Positions 39,063-48,606 of a stretch of DNA of 64,000 nt are shown here, piece after piece (position 1 is the stretch's first letter; every line of letters begins with the position of its first letter). Source of the DNA: Crossiella sp. CA-258035 (lineage in GTDB: Bacteria; Actinomycetota; Actinomycetes; Mycobacteriales; Pseudonocardiaceae). Under the pieces are notes generated by a model. It was given only the letters and a program-made list of their open reading frames with translations. It made no database searches and was not told the origin of the DNA. Position numbers and translations under genes: made by a program. The DNA lies in assembly GCF_030064675.1 (NCBI RefSeq), contig NZ_CP116413.1, positions 8,213,501-8,277,500 of the forward strand. The letters are read 5' to 3'.

Positions 39063-39826
39063 GCTTGCAAGACCTGGACACCACCGTGCTGGCAGGTGTC
39101 GTCGCGGAACAGGACCGGCCGCTGGTGTTCGCCGCCGTCTCCGGCGCGCACCTCTACGGCTTCCCGTCCCAGGACTCCGACGTCGACCTGCGCGGGGTGC
39201 ACCTGCTGGCCACCAGCGAGCTGGCCGGGCTGCGCTACGGGCCGGAGACGGTGGAGCGGATGTGGCAGCACGAGGGGACCGAGCTGGACCTGGTCACCCA
39301 CGACATCGCCAAGTTCGCCCGGCTGCTGCTGCGCCCCAACGGCTACGTGGCCGAGCAGCTGCTCTCCCCGCTGGTGGTGCACACCACGCAGGCGCACCAG
39401 GAGCTGATCGCGCTCGCGCCGGGCTTCCTGACCAGCAGGCACGCCCACCACTACCGCGGTTTCGCCAAGACCCAGTGGCGGCTGTTCGAGCGCAACGGCG
39501 AGCTGAAACCGCTGCTCTACACCTTCCGCGCGCTGCTGACCGGGGTGCACCTGATGCGCACCGGGGCGGTGCTGGCCCACCTGCCCACGCTGATCGAGGA
39601 GCAGGGCGGTCCTGGCTACCTGAAGGAGCTGATCGCGGCCAAGGTCGAGGGCGAGCACCGGCCGCTGGACTCGGTGCCGGGCGCGCCGGACGCGGAGACG
39701 CTGGCCGCGGACCTGCTCAGCTGGCTGGAGTGGCTGGACGTGGCGGAGAACGGCTCGGCGCTGCCCCAGGAACCCTCGGTGCACGAGGAGATGCACCAGC
39801 TGGTGCTGCGGCTGCGGCCGAACTAG
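39059..39826 (+). CDS. RlaP-type nucleotidyltransferase (second of pair)
   Basis: The 255-residue product is a second, divergent COG3541-type protein. The active-site region reads SGAHLYGFPSQDSDVDLRGVHLL: the Asp-x-Asp pair is kept but the Ser of the usual GS is replaced by Ala. The rest includes DIAKFARLLLRPNGYVAEQLLSP and TLFERNGELKPLLYTFRALLTGVHLMRTG-like helices. GTG 39059 overlaps the first paralog by 4 nt and has GAAGGAGAG upstream. Tandem, unequal copies suggest a heterodimer or split functions. It ends the Hen1-Pnkp operon. Confidence 0.85.
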   Translation: MSLQDLDTTVLAGVVAEQDRPLVFAAVSGAHLYGFPSQDSDVDLRGVHLLATSELAGLRYGPETVERMWQHEGTELDLVTHDIAKFARLLLRPNGYVAEQLLSPLVVHTTQAHQELIALAPGFLTSRHAHHYRGFAKTQWRLFERNGELKPLLYTFRALLTGVHLMRTGAVLAHLPTLIEEQGGPGYLKELIAAKVEGEHRPLDSVPGAPDAETLAADLLSWLEWLDVAENGSALPQEPSVHEEMHQLVLRLRPN

Positions 39827-39862
39827 CTTTCCAGCACCCGCACGCACCAGGTAGGAGACGTC

Positions 39863-40072
39863 ATGACCGCCGCCAAGGGCCCGGCCAGCTACTTCCCCTC
39901 GATCGAGGCCAAGTACGGCCGTCCGATCAGCGAGTGGCAGGAGCTCATCCGGGCCGCCGGGCCGACCAAGCACGGCGAGCTGGTCACCTGGCTCAAGCAG
40001 GAGCACGGCCTCGGGCACGGGCATGCCAACGCCCTGGTCGCGCACACCCTGGCCGAGGACCGCGGCAAGTGA
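39863..40072 (+). CDS. DUF4287 domain protein
   Basis: The 69-residue protein is a single DUF4287 domain: SYFPSIEAKYGRPISEWQELI, then HGELVTWLKQEHGLGHGHANALVAHTL. The helical domain is common in actinobacteria, sometimes fused to DUF5655; its role is unknown. ATG 39863 has GTAGGAG upstream and follows the second nucleotidyltransferase by 36 nt, so it may be co-transcribed with the RNA-repair genes. Confidence 0.88.
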   Translation: MTAAKGPASYFPSIEAKYGRPISEWQELIRAAGPTKHGELVTWLKQEHGLGHGHANALVAHTLAEDRGK

Positions 40073-40076
40073 GCCG

Positions 40077-40430
40077 CTAGGCCTCCGGCTGGGCCGCCTT
40101 GGCCACCGGCTTGCCGGCCGGCCCAGCCACCGCGGCGGCTTCCGGACCGGCCGCCGCCTCATCCTCGGGCTCGGCGGCGGGCTTTTCCCCTGCCGTCGTG
40201 CCCTCGGCCGGGGCGTCCTTGTCGAAGCTCTGCGGCAGCTTGCGCAGGTGCTTGTTCATCGAGCGCACCAGGAAGCCCACCGCGATGAAGAACAGGATCA
40301 GCAGGACCAGCCCCACCGGGCTGGACTTGCCGAAGTCCTCGCCGCGGCCGCCGGGCTCTTCCGGCTTCTTCGGCTGGGCCACCACGAGAGCGGTCGTCTC
40401 GTGGTGGCCAACCGTGTCGAGCAAAGTCAT
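40077..40430 (-). CDS. Single-pass membrane protein downstream of mca (Rv1081c-like)
   Basis: The 117-residue protein has one transmembrane helix ([19 protein letters not shown], about residues 36-55) followed by [11 protein letters not shown] and a Glu/Ala/Pro-rich tail. The ATG at 40430 overlaps the mca stop as ATGA, so it is translationally coupled. The same pairing occurs in mycobacteria (Rv1081c next to mca Rv1082). It could anchor or accompany mycothiol-related export, but no function is known. Confidence 0.8.
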   Translation of the reverse strand: MTLLDTVGHHETTALVVAQPKKPEEPGGRGEDFGKSSPVGLVLLILFFIAVGFLVRSMNKHLRKLPQSFDKDAPAEGTTAGEKPAAEPEDEAAAGPEAAAVAGPAGKPVAKAAQPEA

Positions 40431-41308
40431 GTACGCACCTGGGTCAGGACGCCGGCGAACAGGTCGTCCTCCGGCAACGTGGTGTCGACCAGCGAGCGGG
40501 CCAACTCGTACTCCTCGGTGGGCCACACCTCCCGCTGGAGGTCCAGGGGAACCGCGAACCACCTGCTGGTCGGGTCGATCTGGGTGGCGTGCGCCTTCAG
40601 CGCCTCGTCCCGGACCTCAAAGTACTCCCCGCACGCCACCTGGGTCGTCACCCGCTCCATCACATCGGGCTTGTCGTTGTCCCAGTGCTTGAGCCACTCC
40701 TCGTACGGCGACTCCAGCCCGCGCGCGAGCAGGGTGTCGTGGAAGGTCAGCAGCTTCTTCCTGGAGAACCCGTGCGAGTAGTACAGCTTCAGCGGCTGCC
40801 AGGGCTCGCCGGCCTCCGGGAAGCGGTCCGGGTCGCCCGCGGCCTCGAACGCGGCCACCGAGACCTCGTGGCAGCGGATGTGGTCCGGGTGCGGGTAGCC
40901 GCCGTTCTCGTCGTAGGTGATCATCACGTGCGGCCGGAACTCGCGCACGATCTTGACCAGCTCCGCGGTGGACTCCTCCAGCGGCACCAGGGCGAAGCAG
41001 CCCTCGGGCAGCGGCGGCAGCGGGTCGCCCTCCGGCAGGCCGGAGTCGACGTAGGGCAGCCAGCGGTGCTGGACCTTGAGGATCTCCGCCGCCCGTGCCA
41101 TCTCCTCGCGGCGCACTGCGGCGAGGTTGTTCACCACTTCCGGCCGGTCCATCGCCGGGTTCAGGATGCTGCCACGTTCGCCCCCGGTGCAGGTCACGAC
41201 CATGACCTCATGCCCGTCGGCCACCAGTTTCGCGGTGGTGGCGGCACCCTTGCTCGACTCGTCGTCGGGGTGGGCGTGCACCGTCATCAGGCGCAGCTTC
41301 TCTGCCAT
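40427..41308 (-). CDS. mca: Mycothiol S-conjugate amidase
   Basis: Mca cleaves mycothiol S-conjugates of toxins or drugs into a mercapturic acid, which is exported, and glucosaminyl-inositol. The 293-residue protein, from ATG 41308, has the LmbE/PIG-L zinc motif [15 protein letters not shown] near the N-terminus, [15 protein letters not shown], and [19 protein letters not shown] with the second zinc His. The C-terminal half ([19 protein letters not shown]) matches Mca rather than MshB. The gene marks the host as a mycothiol producer. It is divergent from the DUF4307 gene. Confidence 0.93.
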   Translation of the reverse strand: MAEKLRLMTVHAHPDDESSKGAATTAKLVADGHEVMVVTCTGGERGSILNPAMDRPEVVNNLAAVRREEMARAAEILKVQHRWLPYVDSGLPEGDPLPPLPEGCFALVPLEESTAELVKIVREFRPHVMITYDENGGYPHPDHIRCHEVSVAAFEAAGDPDRFPEAGEPWQPLKLYYSHGFSRKKLLTFHDTLLARGLESPYEEWLKHWDNDKPDVMERVTTQVACGEYFEVRDEALKAHATQIDPTSRWFAVPLDLQREVWPTEEYELARSLVDTTLPEDDLFAGVLTQVRT

Positions 41309-41435
41309 GGATGTTCCTGGTCCTCTCGTCAGCCCGGCGCGACCCCCAGTCGGCGCGGTCATGGATACTCAACGCGGGCGTTGCCGCCCATTGTTCCCTG
41401 CGGGTACGACAAAGACGGCCGGGAGGTCCGCGTCC

Positions 41436-41873
41436 ATGGGTGAGCGTCCGCTACCGGAGGGCCGCTACGGCCGGTCCTCCGATCGAAGGACACCCCAACG
41501 GGTGCGGATCGCACTGCTGGTGGCCGGTGTGCTGGTGGGCGGGGTGCTGGCTTTTGTCGGATACCGCAACCTCGGCACGACGCCGATCGAGGGCAAGCAG
41601 ACCGCCTACGAGATCCTCGGCAACGACGCGGTGAAGATCAGCTTCGAGGTGGCCCGCGACCAGCCGGAACGGCCAGCGGTGTGCATCGTGCGGGCCCGGT
41701 CCAAGGACGGCGACGAGGTCGGCAGGCGAGAGGTGCTGATCCCGCCCAGTGAGAGCACGGTGATCGAGTCCGCCGTGATCAAGACCTCACGTCCGGCGAT
41801 CACCGGAGTCGTGTTCGGGTGCTCCTACCAGGTGCCGGAGTACTTGTCGAGCACCACGCGGCCAAGCGGGTGA
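41436..41873 (+). CDS. DUF4307 membrane protein
   Basis: The 145-residue protein starts at ATG 41436, with GGGAGG 9 nt upstream. It has a short cytoplasmic N-terminus (ERPLPEGRYGR), one transmembrane helix (ALLVAGVLVGGVLAFVGYRNLG, about residues 26-46), and an extracytoplasmic beta-rich domain with VKISFEVARDQPERPAVCIVRARSKDGDEVGRREV. This is the DUF4307 outline. It is divergent from mca, as Rv1083 is in mycobacteria. Function unknown. Confidence 0.85.
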   Translation: MGERPLPEGRYGRSSDRRTPQRVRIALLVAGVLVGGVLAFVGYRNLGTTPIEGKQTAYEILGNDAVKISFEVARDQPERPAVCIVRARSKDGDEVGRREVLIPPSESTVIESAVIKTSRPAITGVVFGCSYQVPEYLSSTTRPSG

Positions 41874-41950
41874 ACTGCACCTGCCAGCGGTCCTCGCCAG
41901 CCGCAATTTCCACCCGTTGAACACGTAACCGTGTTACCCTCGCCTGACAG

Positions 41951-41977
41951 CACGGCCCCGGTGTGGGCCGTGTTTTT
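41951..41977 (+). terminator. Rho-independent terminator upstream of greA
   Basis: An 8-bp stem (41951-41958 with 41965-41972) is followed directly by a T-run (TTTTT at 41973-41977). It ends transcription from the DUF4307 gene 66 nt before greA. Confidence 0.8.
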
Positions 41978-42042
41978 CCGTTTCCTGGTGCAGCCTGCCA
42001 GGAGCGACCAGCCCACAGCCGTGGGCCTGGAGGAGACGAGGA

Positions 42043-42537
42043 GTGGTGACCGTGGCCGAGACCGTGACCTGGCTGACCCAGGATGCTTTCGACCGGCTCA
42101 AGCACGAGTTGGACGATCTCATTGCCAACCGCCCGGTCATCGCCGCGGAGATCAACGCCCGCCGTGAGGAGGGCGACCTCCGGGAGAACGGTGGCTACCA
42201 CGCCGCGCGCGAGGAGCAGGGCAAGCAGGAGGGGCGGATCCGTCAGCTCCAGGAGCTGTTGCGCCAGGCCAAGGTGGGTGAGGCGCCCACCGAGTCGGGC
42301 ATCGCCCAGCCGGGCATGGTGGTCACCATCCGCTACGACGGCGATGACGAGAAGGAGACCTTCCTGCTCGCCACCCGCGAGGAGGGCTCACACGGGGACC
42401 TCGAGGTCTACTCGCCGAGCTCCCCGCTGGGCGCGGCGCTGCTGGAGGCCAAGGTGGGCGAGACCCGCGAGTACGCCACGCCCAACGGCCGCACCATGAA
42501 GGTCACCCTGCTGGACGCGGTGCCGTACCAGAGCTGA
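42043..42537 (+). CDS. greA: Transcription elongation factor GreA
   Basis: GreA enters the RNA polymerase secondary channel and stimulates transcript cleavage to rescue backtracked complexes. The 164-residue protein has the N-terminal coiled-coil finger ([26 protein letters not shown]), [31 protein letters not shown] with the acidic tip residues, and a C-terminal FKBP-like domain ending in [21 protein letters not shown]. The GTG at 42043 follows GGAGGAGACGAGGAG; a second GTG at 42046 is possible. Confidence 0.93.
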   Translation: MVTVAETVTWLTQDAFDRLKHELDDLIANRPVIAAEINARREEGDLRENGGYHAAREEQGKQEGRIRQLQELLRQAKVGEAPTESGIAQPGMVVTIRYDGDDEKETFLLATREEGSHGDLEVYSPSSPLGAALLEAKVGETREYATPNGRTMKVTLLDAVPYQS

Positions 42538-42548
42538 GCGCACGCGAG

Positions 42549-42579
42549 AACGGGCCCGGGAGCGCTTCCCGGGCCCGTT
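42549..42579. terminator. Bidirectional terminator greA/CPBP
   Basis: A 13-bp perfect stem (42549-42561 with 42567-42579) with a 5-nt loop, 11 nt after greA and 9 nt before the end of the convergent protease gene. AA and TT flanks allow function in both directions. Confidence 0.8.
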
Positions 42580-42587
42580 CCGCTGTG

Positions 42588-43418
42588 TCAGAGCAGCCAG
42601 AGCAGGCTGAGGTGGTTCATCGCGGCGTGCAGCGCGATGACCGCCCACAGGTTCCGGAACCGGCTCCACAGGTAGCCCGCGACCAGCCCGAACGCGCCCT
42701 GGATGGCGATCACCGCGGCCAGCGCGTAGCCGGGGTCGCCGAGCACCGGCAGCCGGGTGGGCAGGTGCATCAGCGCGAACAGCAGCGCACTGGCCAGGAT
42801 GGCCGGCCAGCGGCCGAGCAGCAGCTCCAGCCGGGTCTGCAGGAGCCAGCGGTAGAAGACCTCCTCGCCGACGCTCGCGGTGAGGAAGACCAGCAGGACC
42901 CCGATCGCCAGCCGCAGCGGGTCGCCGCGCTCCAGGTCCTCCGGCACCCCGAAGGTGCCGTGGTAGAGCAGCAGGAAGCCGGCCATCGCGGGCAGCGGCC
43001 CCAGCCAGCGCCACCGCGCGGGCGGCCGGGACACCGGCACCCGGACGCCGCCGGTGAGCGCCAGCGCGGTCAGCGGCAGCGCGAAGAACAGCACCAGCTT
43101 GGCCACCCAGCCCAGGCTCTGCGCCTGGCCCAGCGCGACCAGCACGGCAAAAACCGCCGGGGTGATCAGCGACACACCCACCAGCAGCCAACTCTGGCGG
43201 GTCAGCCGGGCCCGGTCGGGCGGCTCGACGCGCTCCAGCGGGATCGGCGAGACCCGGCTGGCCACGATCATCGCCACCGCCGCGGTCAGCGCGGTGCCCA
43301 GCACGGACACCCCGATCGTGCCCTCGGCGGCCACCGGCACCACCGGGTGCCCGCTCAGGATCAGCCACAGGGCGCAGCCGGCGAAGACCGCCCAGCCCGC
43401 CACCACCACGAGGCGCAT
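42588..43418 (-). CDS. CPBP-family intramembrane metalloprotease
   Basis: This is a membrane-embedded glutamic/metalloprotease-like protein of the CAAX protease/bacteriocin-processing family. The 276-residue protein (ATG 43418; GTG 43433 also possible) has about seven helices. The family motifs are SVGEEVFYRWLLQTRLE (EExxxR), LASALLFALMHLP (FxxxH) and WAVIALHAAMNHLSLL (HxxxN). The start overlaps the preceding stop as TGATG. The substrate is unknown; the neighbour is a hypothetical protein. Confidence 0.88.
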   Translation of the reverse strand: MRLVVVAGWAVFAGCALWLILSGHPVVPVAAEGTIGVSVLGTALTAAVAMIVASRVSPIPLERVEPPDRARLTRQSWLLVGVSLITPAVFAVLVALGQAQSLGWVAKLVLFFALPLTALALTGGVRVPVSRPPARWRWLGPLPAMAGFLLLYHGTFGVPEDLERGDPLRLAIGVLLVFLTASVGEEVFYRWLLQTRLELLLGRWPAILASALLFALMHLPTRLPVLGDPGYALAAVIAIQGAFGLVAGYLWSRFRNLWAVIALHAAMNHLSLLWLL

Positions 43419-43765
43419 CAGTCGACCGGGCACAGCCAGCTGACCGGCACGGTCACCGACTCCATGGTCGGCCTGCTCACCAGCGCCCCGGTCGCGGCGT
43501 CCACCAGCACCCCCTGGACCAGGTACGCCACCCCCGGCGGCAGGCCCATCCGCTGGGCCTGCTCCGGCGGCAGCGGCAGGCTGACGTTGTGCCGGTCGGC
43601 CACCCGCACGCCGGTCACCGCGGGCTCCTCACCAAGCACCGCGCCGGTGCCGGTGACGGTCAGCTCGAACTCGTCAGGGCCGCTGAACAGCCAGGCCAGC
43701 GTGCCGTGGTTGTGCCGGGGCTGGACGCGGTAGGTCGCCCCCACCTCGACCTCGTGCGCATGCAT
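43418..43765 (-). CDS. Hypothetical protein coupled to the CPBP protease
   Basis: The 115-residue soluble protein is rich in beta-strand, beginning MHAHEVEVGATYRVQPRHNHGTLAWL and ending VTVPVSWLCPVD. No signal peptide or helix of membrane type is seen. Its TGA shares one base with the protease ATG, so they are co-translated. It lies just downstream of the Lrp regulator. I recognise no family. Confidence 0.65.
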   Translation of the reverse strand: MHAHEVEVGATYRVQPRHNHGTLAWLFSGPDEFELTVTGTGAVLGEEPAVTGVRVADRHNVSLPLPPEQAQRMGLPPGVAYLVQGVLVDAATGALVSRPTMESVTVPVSWLCPVD

Positions 43766-43780
43766 GGATCAAGGATCCCA

Positions 43781-45626
<1,846 letters not shown>

Positions 45627-45643
45627 CGGGCTGAACCAACGCG

Positions 45644-45691
45644 CCGGGCGGGCCGTTCACCGGGTAGTGATCCGGGGAACGGCCCGCCCGG
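45644..45691 (+). terminator. Hairpin terminator after hppD
   Basis: A 15-bp perfect stem (45644-45658 with 45677-45691) has an 18-nt loop and is followed by TTT. It lies 18 nt after the hppD stop. Confidence 0.8.
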
Positions 45692-45740
45692 TTTCGCGGG
45701 GTTCGGTAGGCTGGCACCAGTCTTGGCCTGGAGGTGGCGG

Positions 45741-45983
45741 ATGGCACGTGTGCGCAGCAGTGGCGCGTTGCCGCTGGCGGTCGCGCTCAGCACCGCCGCG
45801 CTGCTGACCGGGGCCGCGGTGTTCACCGTGGTGCGGGTCAGCTGCCACGACCCCGGCCAGTACGTCCAGCACAACGGCATCGTCGAGCTGATCGGCGGCT
45901 GTGTGGAGCGGGACGACCTGCCGGTGGGCCCGAAGCAGCCCGAACCGGCCAAGCCGGAGCAGCAGGCTCCCCCCGGCGTGTGA
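45741..45983 (+). CDS. Small membrane-anchored protein
   Basis: The 80-residue protein starts at ATG 45741, with GGAGGTGG 5 nt upstream. It has an N-terminal basic segment (MARVRSSG), a hydrophobic helix (LPLAVALSTAALLTGAAVF), then a conserved-looking extracytoplasmic part with two Cys (VRVSCHDPGQYVQHNGIVELIGGCVE), which may form a disulfide, and a Pro/Lys/Gln tail. I recognise no family. It ends exactly next to the convergent esterase-like gene. Confidence 0.65.
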   Translation: MARVRSSGALPLAVALSTAALLTGAAVFTVVRVSCHDPGQYVQHNGIVELIGGCVERDDLPVGPKQPEPAKPEQQAPPGV

Positions 45984-47291
45984 TCACCGCCGTGGTTCGG
46001 CCGCCCGCACCTGGTGCAGGTGGATGAGCACGTCGTAGGAGCGCGCCAGCGCGACCGCGTGGTTCTCCTGGGGGAAGACGGTGCCGATGCCGCGGGTGGG
46101 CCGGGCGCCGGCGAGCCAGGCACGGGCGGCGGGCGGCGCGGTCCGCAGGTCGAGGTAGAAGTCCCGGTGCCGGACCCGGTCCAGGGTGTGCTCGTTCATG
46201 CCGGGCTCGGCCGCGCCCACGCTGAACTTCCGCCAGGCAGCGCCGAGGCCGCCGTCGGTGGACAGGAACGAGCCCCGGTCGAAGGTGAAGCCGACCGGCA
46301 GGTAGCCCGCGCCGAGCTCATCGCGCAGGAAGGCCCCCTGCGACTTGGGGTAGGCCGCCGGGTTGTCCGCGATGTGGGCGACGTGGCTGTTGTGCGCCGA
46401 GACCAGCACCTTGTGCCCGGTCTGCCGCTGCCACCAGAGCACGTTCCGCGCCATCACCTCGTCCCGGAAGCGCTGGTACTGGGCCATCCCCGCCGGGTCG
46501 CCGAGGTCAAGGGTGAGGAAGTGCGCGGTCTCGGCGATGGAGCGGGCGTTCTGCACCGCCAGCTCGAACTCCGGGCCGCGGCGGGGCAGCCCGCTGATCC
46601 GGTCCAGCGCCTGCCGGGCCCGCTCGGCCTGCCGCCTGCGCTCCTCCACCGGCTTGCGCAGGTAGGCGAAGACGTCGTCCAGCGGGCGCAGGCCGGTGTA
46701 GTACTCGGCGAGCTCGGGCAGGTACCCGGTCACCCGGTCGAAGAACTCGTCGCCGACCCTGGGCGCGCCGAGGTCGTCGCCGACGAAGTGCACGGTGCGG
46801 CCGGGGTTGCGGCGGTTGTGCTCGCGCATCCACTCGATGAGGCTGACGAACTCCTCGCGGTCCCACGGTGACCCGCTCAGCGTCTCCTTGACGATGGCCC
46901 TGGCCTCGCCCCTGCCGGACTGCAGGAACTCGTTGATCCTGAGCCCGGCCGGCCAGCTCAGCTCCAGCGCGAAGGCCCGGAAACCCTTCTCCGCCACCAG
47001 GTAGCGGAAGACCCGCTCCTTCATGGCGAAGAACTCGTGCGAGCCGTGGGTGGCCTCGCCCAGGCCGACCACGGAGGCATCGCCGATCATCCGGCCCAGC
47101 GCGCGCAGGTCGGCGGTGCCGCGACCGGGTTCGGTGGCGCGCAACGGGTGCGCGGCCTGTTCCAGCGCCCGGACCGGGTCCCGCTGGGGCGGGCTCGCCT
47201 GGGCCGCGACGGGAGCGAGCAGGGCTCCCGTCGCGACCACGGCGGTGGCGAGCAGGGCCCGCCTGGTGAGGTGCATTCGCTGACTTGCCAT
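45984..47291 (-). CDS. Exported erythromycin esterase family protein
   Basis: The 435-residue protein has a twin-arginine-type signal (LTRRALLATAVVATGALLAP) and an Ere-family core: VVGLGEATHGSHEFFAMKERVFRYLVAEKGF, whose His is the catalytic base in Ere enzymes, then FALELSWPAGLRINEF and VLVSAHNSHVAHIADN. Known Ere proteins hydrolyse macrolide lactones, but most family members have unknown substrates; the export signal is unusual for resistance enzymes. ATG 47291 or 47276 may be the start. The end abuts the small membrane gene. Confidence 0.85.
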   Translation of the reverse strand: MASQRMHLTRRALLATAVVATGALLAPVAAQASPPQRDPVRALEQAAHPLRATEPGRGTADLRALGRMIGDASVVGLGEATHGSHEFFAMKERVFRYLVAEKGFRAFALELSWPAGLRINEFLQSGRGEARAIVKETLSGSPWDREEFVSLIEWMREHNRRNPGRTVHFVGDDLGAPRVGDEFFDRVTGYLPELAEYYTGLRPLDDVFAYLRKPVEERRRQAERARQALDRISGLPRRGPEFELAVQNARSIAETAHFLTLDLGDPAGMAQYQRFRDEVMARNVLWWQRQTGHKVLVSAHNSHVAHIADNPAAYPKSQGAFLRDELGAGYLPVGFTFDRGSFLSTDGGLGAAWRKFSVGAAEPGMNEHTLDRVRHRDFYLDLRTAPPAARAWLAGARPTRGIGTVFPQENHAVALARSYDVLIHLHQVRAAEPRR

Positions 47292-47378
47292 GGCTGTAGA
47301 TCCTGGTCAGCGCCCGGAAGCCGCACACTGGTGTGCGCTGCCGAGGTCATCCGGGGGCAGGCCCCACCTCCGGACGGC

Positions 47379-48518
47379 TCAGCCCAGCGCTTGCAGCAGG
47401 TCGGCGACCAGGTCCGCGCCGTCCTCGATGCCCACCGACACCCGCACCAGGTCCGAGGGGACCTGCAACAGCGAGCCCGCGGTGCTGGCGTGCGTCATCT
47501 TGCCGGGGTGCTCGATCAGCGACTCCACCCCGCCGAGGGACTCGGCCAGGGTGAACAGCCTGGTCCTGGCGCACACGTCCAGCGCGGCCTGCTCGCCACC
47601 GGTGACGGTGAAGGAGACCATGCCGCCGAAGCGGCGCATCTGCTTGGCCGCCACGTGGTGGCCGGGGTGGTCGCTCAGGCCCGGGTAGAGCACCGCGCCG
47701 ACCTTGGGGTGGTCGAGCAGGGCCTGGGTGACCAGCTCGGCGTTGTCGCTGTGCTTCTCCATCCGGACCGCGAGGGTCTTCAGCCCGCGCAGGGTCAGCC
47801 AGGCGTCGAACGGGCCGGGCACCGCGCCCGCGCCGTTCTGGATGAAGGCGAACTTCTCGGCCAGCTCGTCGTCGTCGGTGACCAGCGCGCCGCCGACCAC
47901 GTCGGAGTGGCCGCCGATGTACTTGGTGGTGGAGTGCAGCACCACGTCGGCGCCGAACTCCAGCGGGTTCTGCAGGTACGGCGAGGCGAAGGTGTTGTCC
48001 ACCACCAGCTTCGCGCCCGCGGTCTGCGCCAGGCTGGCCAGCGCGGCGATGTCGGCGATGTTGAGCAGCGGGTTGGTGGGCGTCTCCACCCAGATCACCT
48101 TGGTGCTGGGCCGGATCGCCGCGCGCACCGCGTCCACATCGGACAGCGGGACGGGGGTGTGCTCGATGCCCCACTGGGAGAGCACCTTGTCCACCAGGCG
48201 GAAGGTGCCGCCGTAGGCGTCGTCCGGGATGACCAGGTGGTCGCCGGGGCGCAGCACCGAGCGGAGCACCGCGTCGGTGGCGGACATGCCGGAGGCGAAC
48301 GCCCGCGCGTGCCTGCCGCCCTCCAGCGAGGCCAGGCAGGTCTCCAGCGCGGTCCGGGTGGGGTTCCCGGTGCGGGAGTACTCATAGCCGCCGCGCAGCC
48401 CGCCGACGCCGTCCTGGGCGTAGGTGGAGGTGGCGTGGATCGGCACGATGACCGACCCGGTGGTGGGGTCGGGTTCCTGGCCGGCGTGAATGGCCCTGGT
48501 CGCGAAGCCGTCGTTCAT
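47379..48518 (-). CDS. metB: Cystathionine gamma-synthase
   Basis: The PLP enzyme of methionine biosynthesis joins cysteine and an acylated homoserine to cystathionine; some actinobacterial homologs also have gamma-lyase activity. The 379-residue protein has YEYSRTGNPTRTALE, ASGMSATDAVLRSVLRPGDH, VDNTFASPYLQNPLEFGADVVLHSTTKYIGGHSD with K199 as the PLP lysine, and GGVESLIEHPGKMTHAS. It corresponds to Rv1079 near cbs. Together with cbs it can make the reverse transsulfuration route from homocysteine to cysteine. Confidence 0.93.
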   Translation of the reverse strand: MNDGFATRAIHAGQEPDPTTGSVIVPIHATSTYAQDGVGGLRGGYEYSRTGNPTRTALETCLASLEGGRHARAFASGMSATDAVLRSVLRPGDHLVIPDDAYGGTFRLVDKVLSQWGIEHTPVPLSDVDAVRAAIRPSTKVIWVETPTNPLLNIADIAALASLAQTAGAKLVVDNTFASPYLQNPLEFGADVVLHSTTKYIGGHSDVVGGALVTDDDELAEKFAFIQNGAGAVPGPFDAWLTLRGLKTLAVRMEKHSDNAELVTQALLDHPKVGAVLYPGLSDHPGHHVAAKQMRRFGGMVSFTVTGGEQAALDVCARTRLFTLAESLGGVESLIEHPGKMTHASTAGSLLQVPSDLVRVSVGIEDGADLVADLLQALG

Positions 48519-48547
48519 GGGGCCGAGCCTACGTGCTCGGTAAACGA

Positions 48548-48579
48548 TCAGCCCCCGGCCTTGTCGGGCCGGGGGCTGA
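48548..48579. terminator. Hairpin terminator between Pra-like gene and metB
   Basis: A 13-bp perfect stem (48548-48560 with 48567-48579) with a 6-nt loop follows the Pra-like stop by 27 nt on the minus strand, upstream of metB. The two genes are therefore probably separate transcripts. Confidence 0.75.
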
Positions 48580-48606
48580 AGTTTCGCTTACAGCTTGCGC
48601 GGTGGC

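Noticed and set aside
48519-48547. S-box or other riboswitch before metB
   Set aside because: Only 29 nt separate the metB start from the upstream terminator hairpin, too little for a riboswitch.
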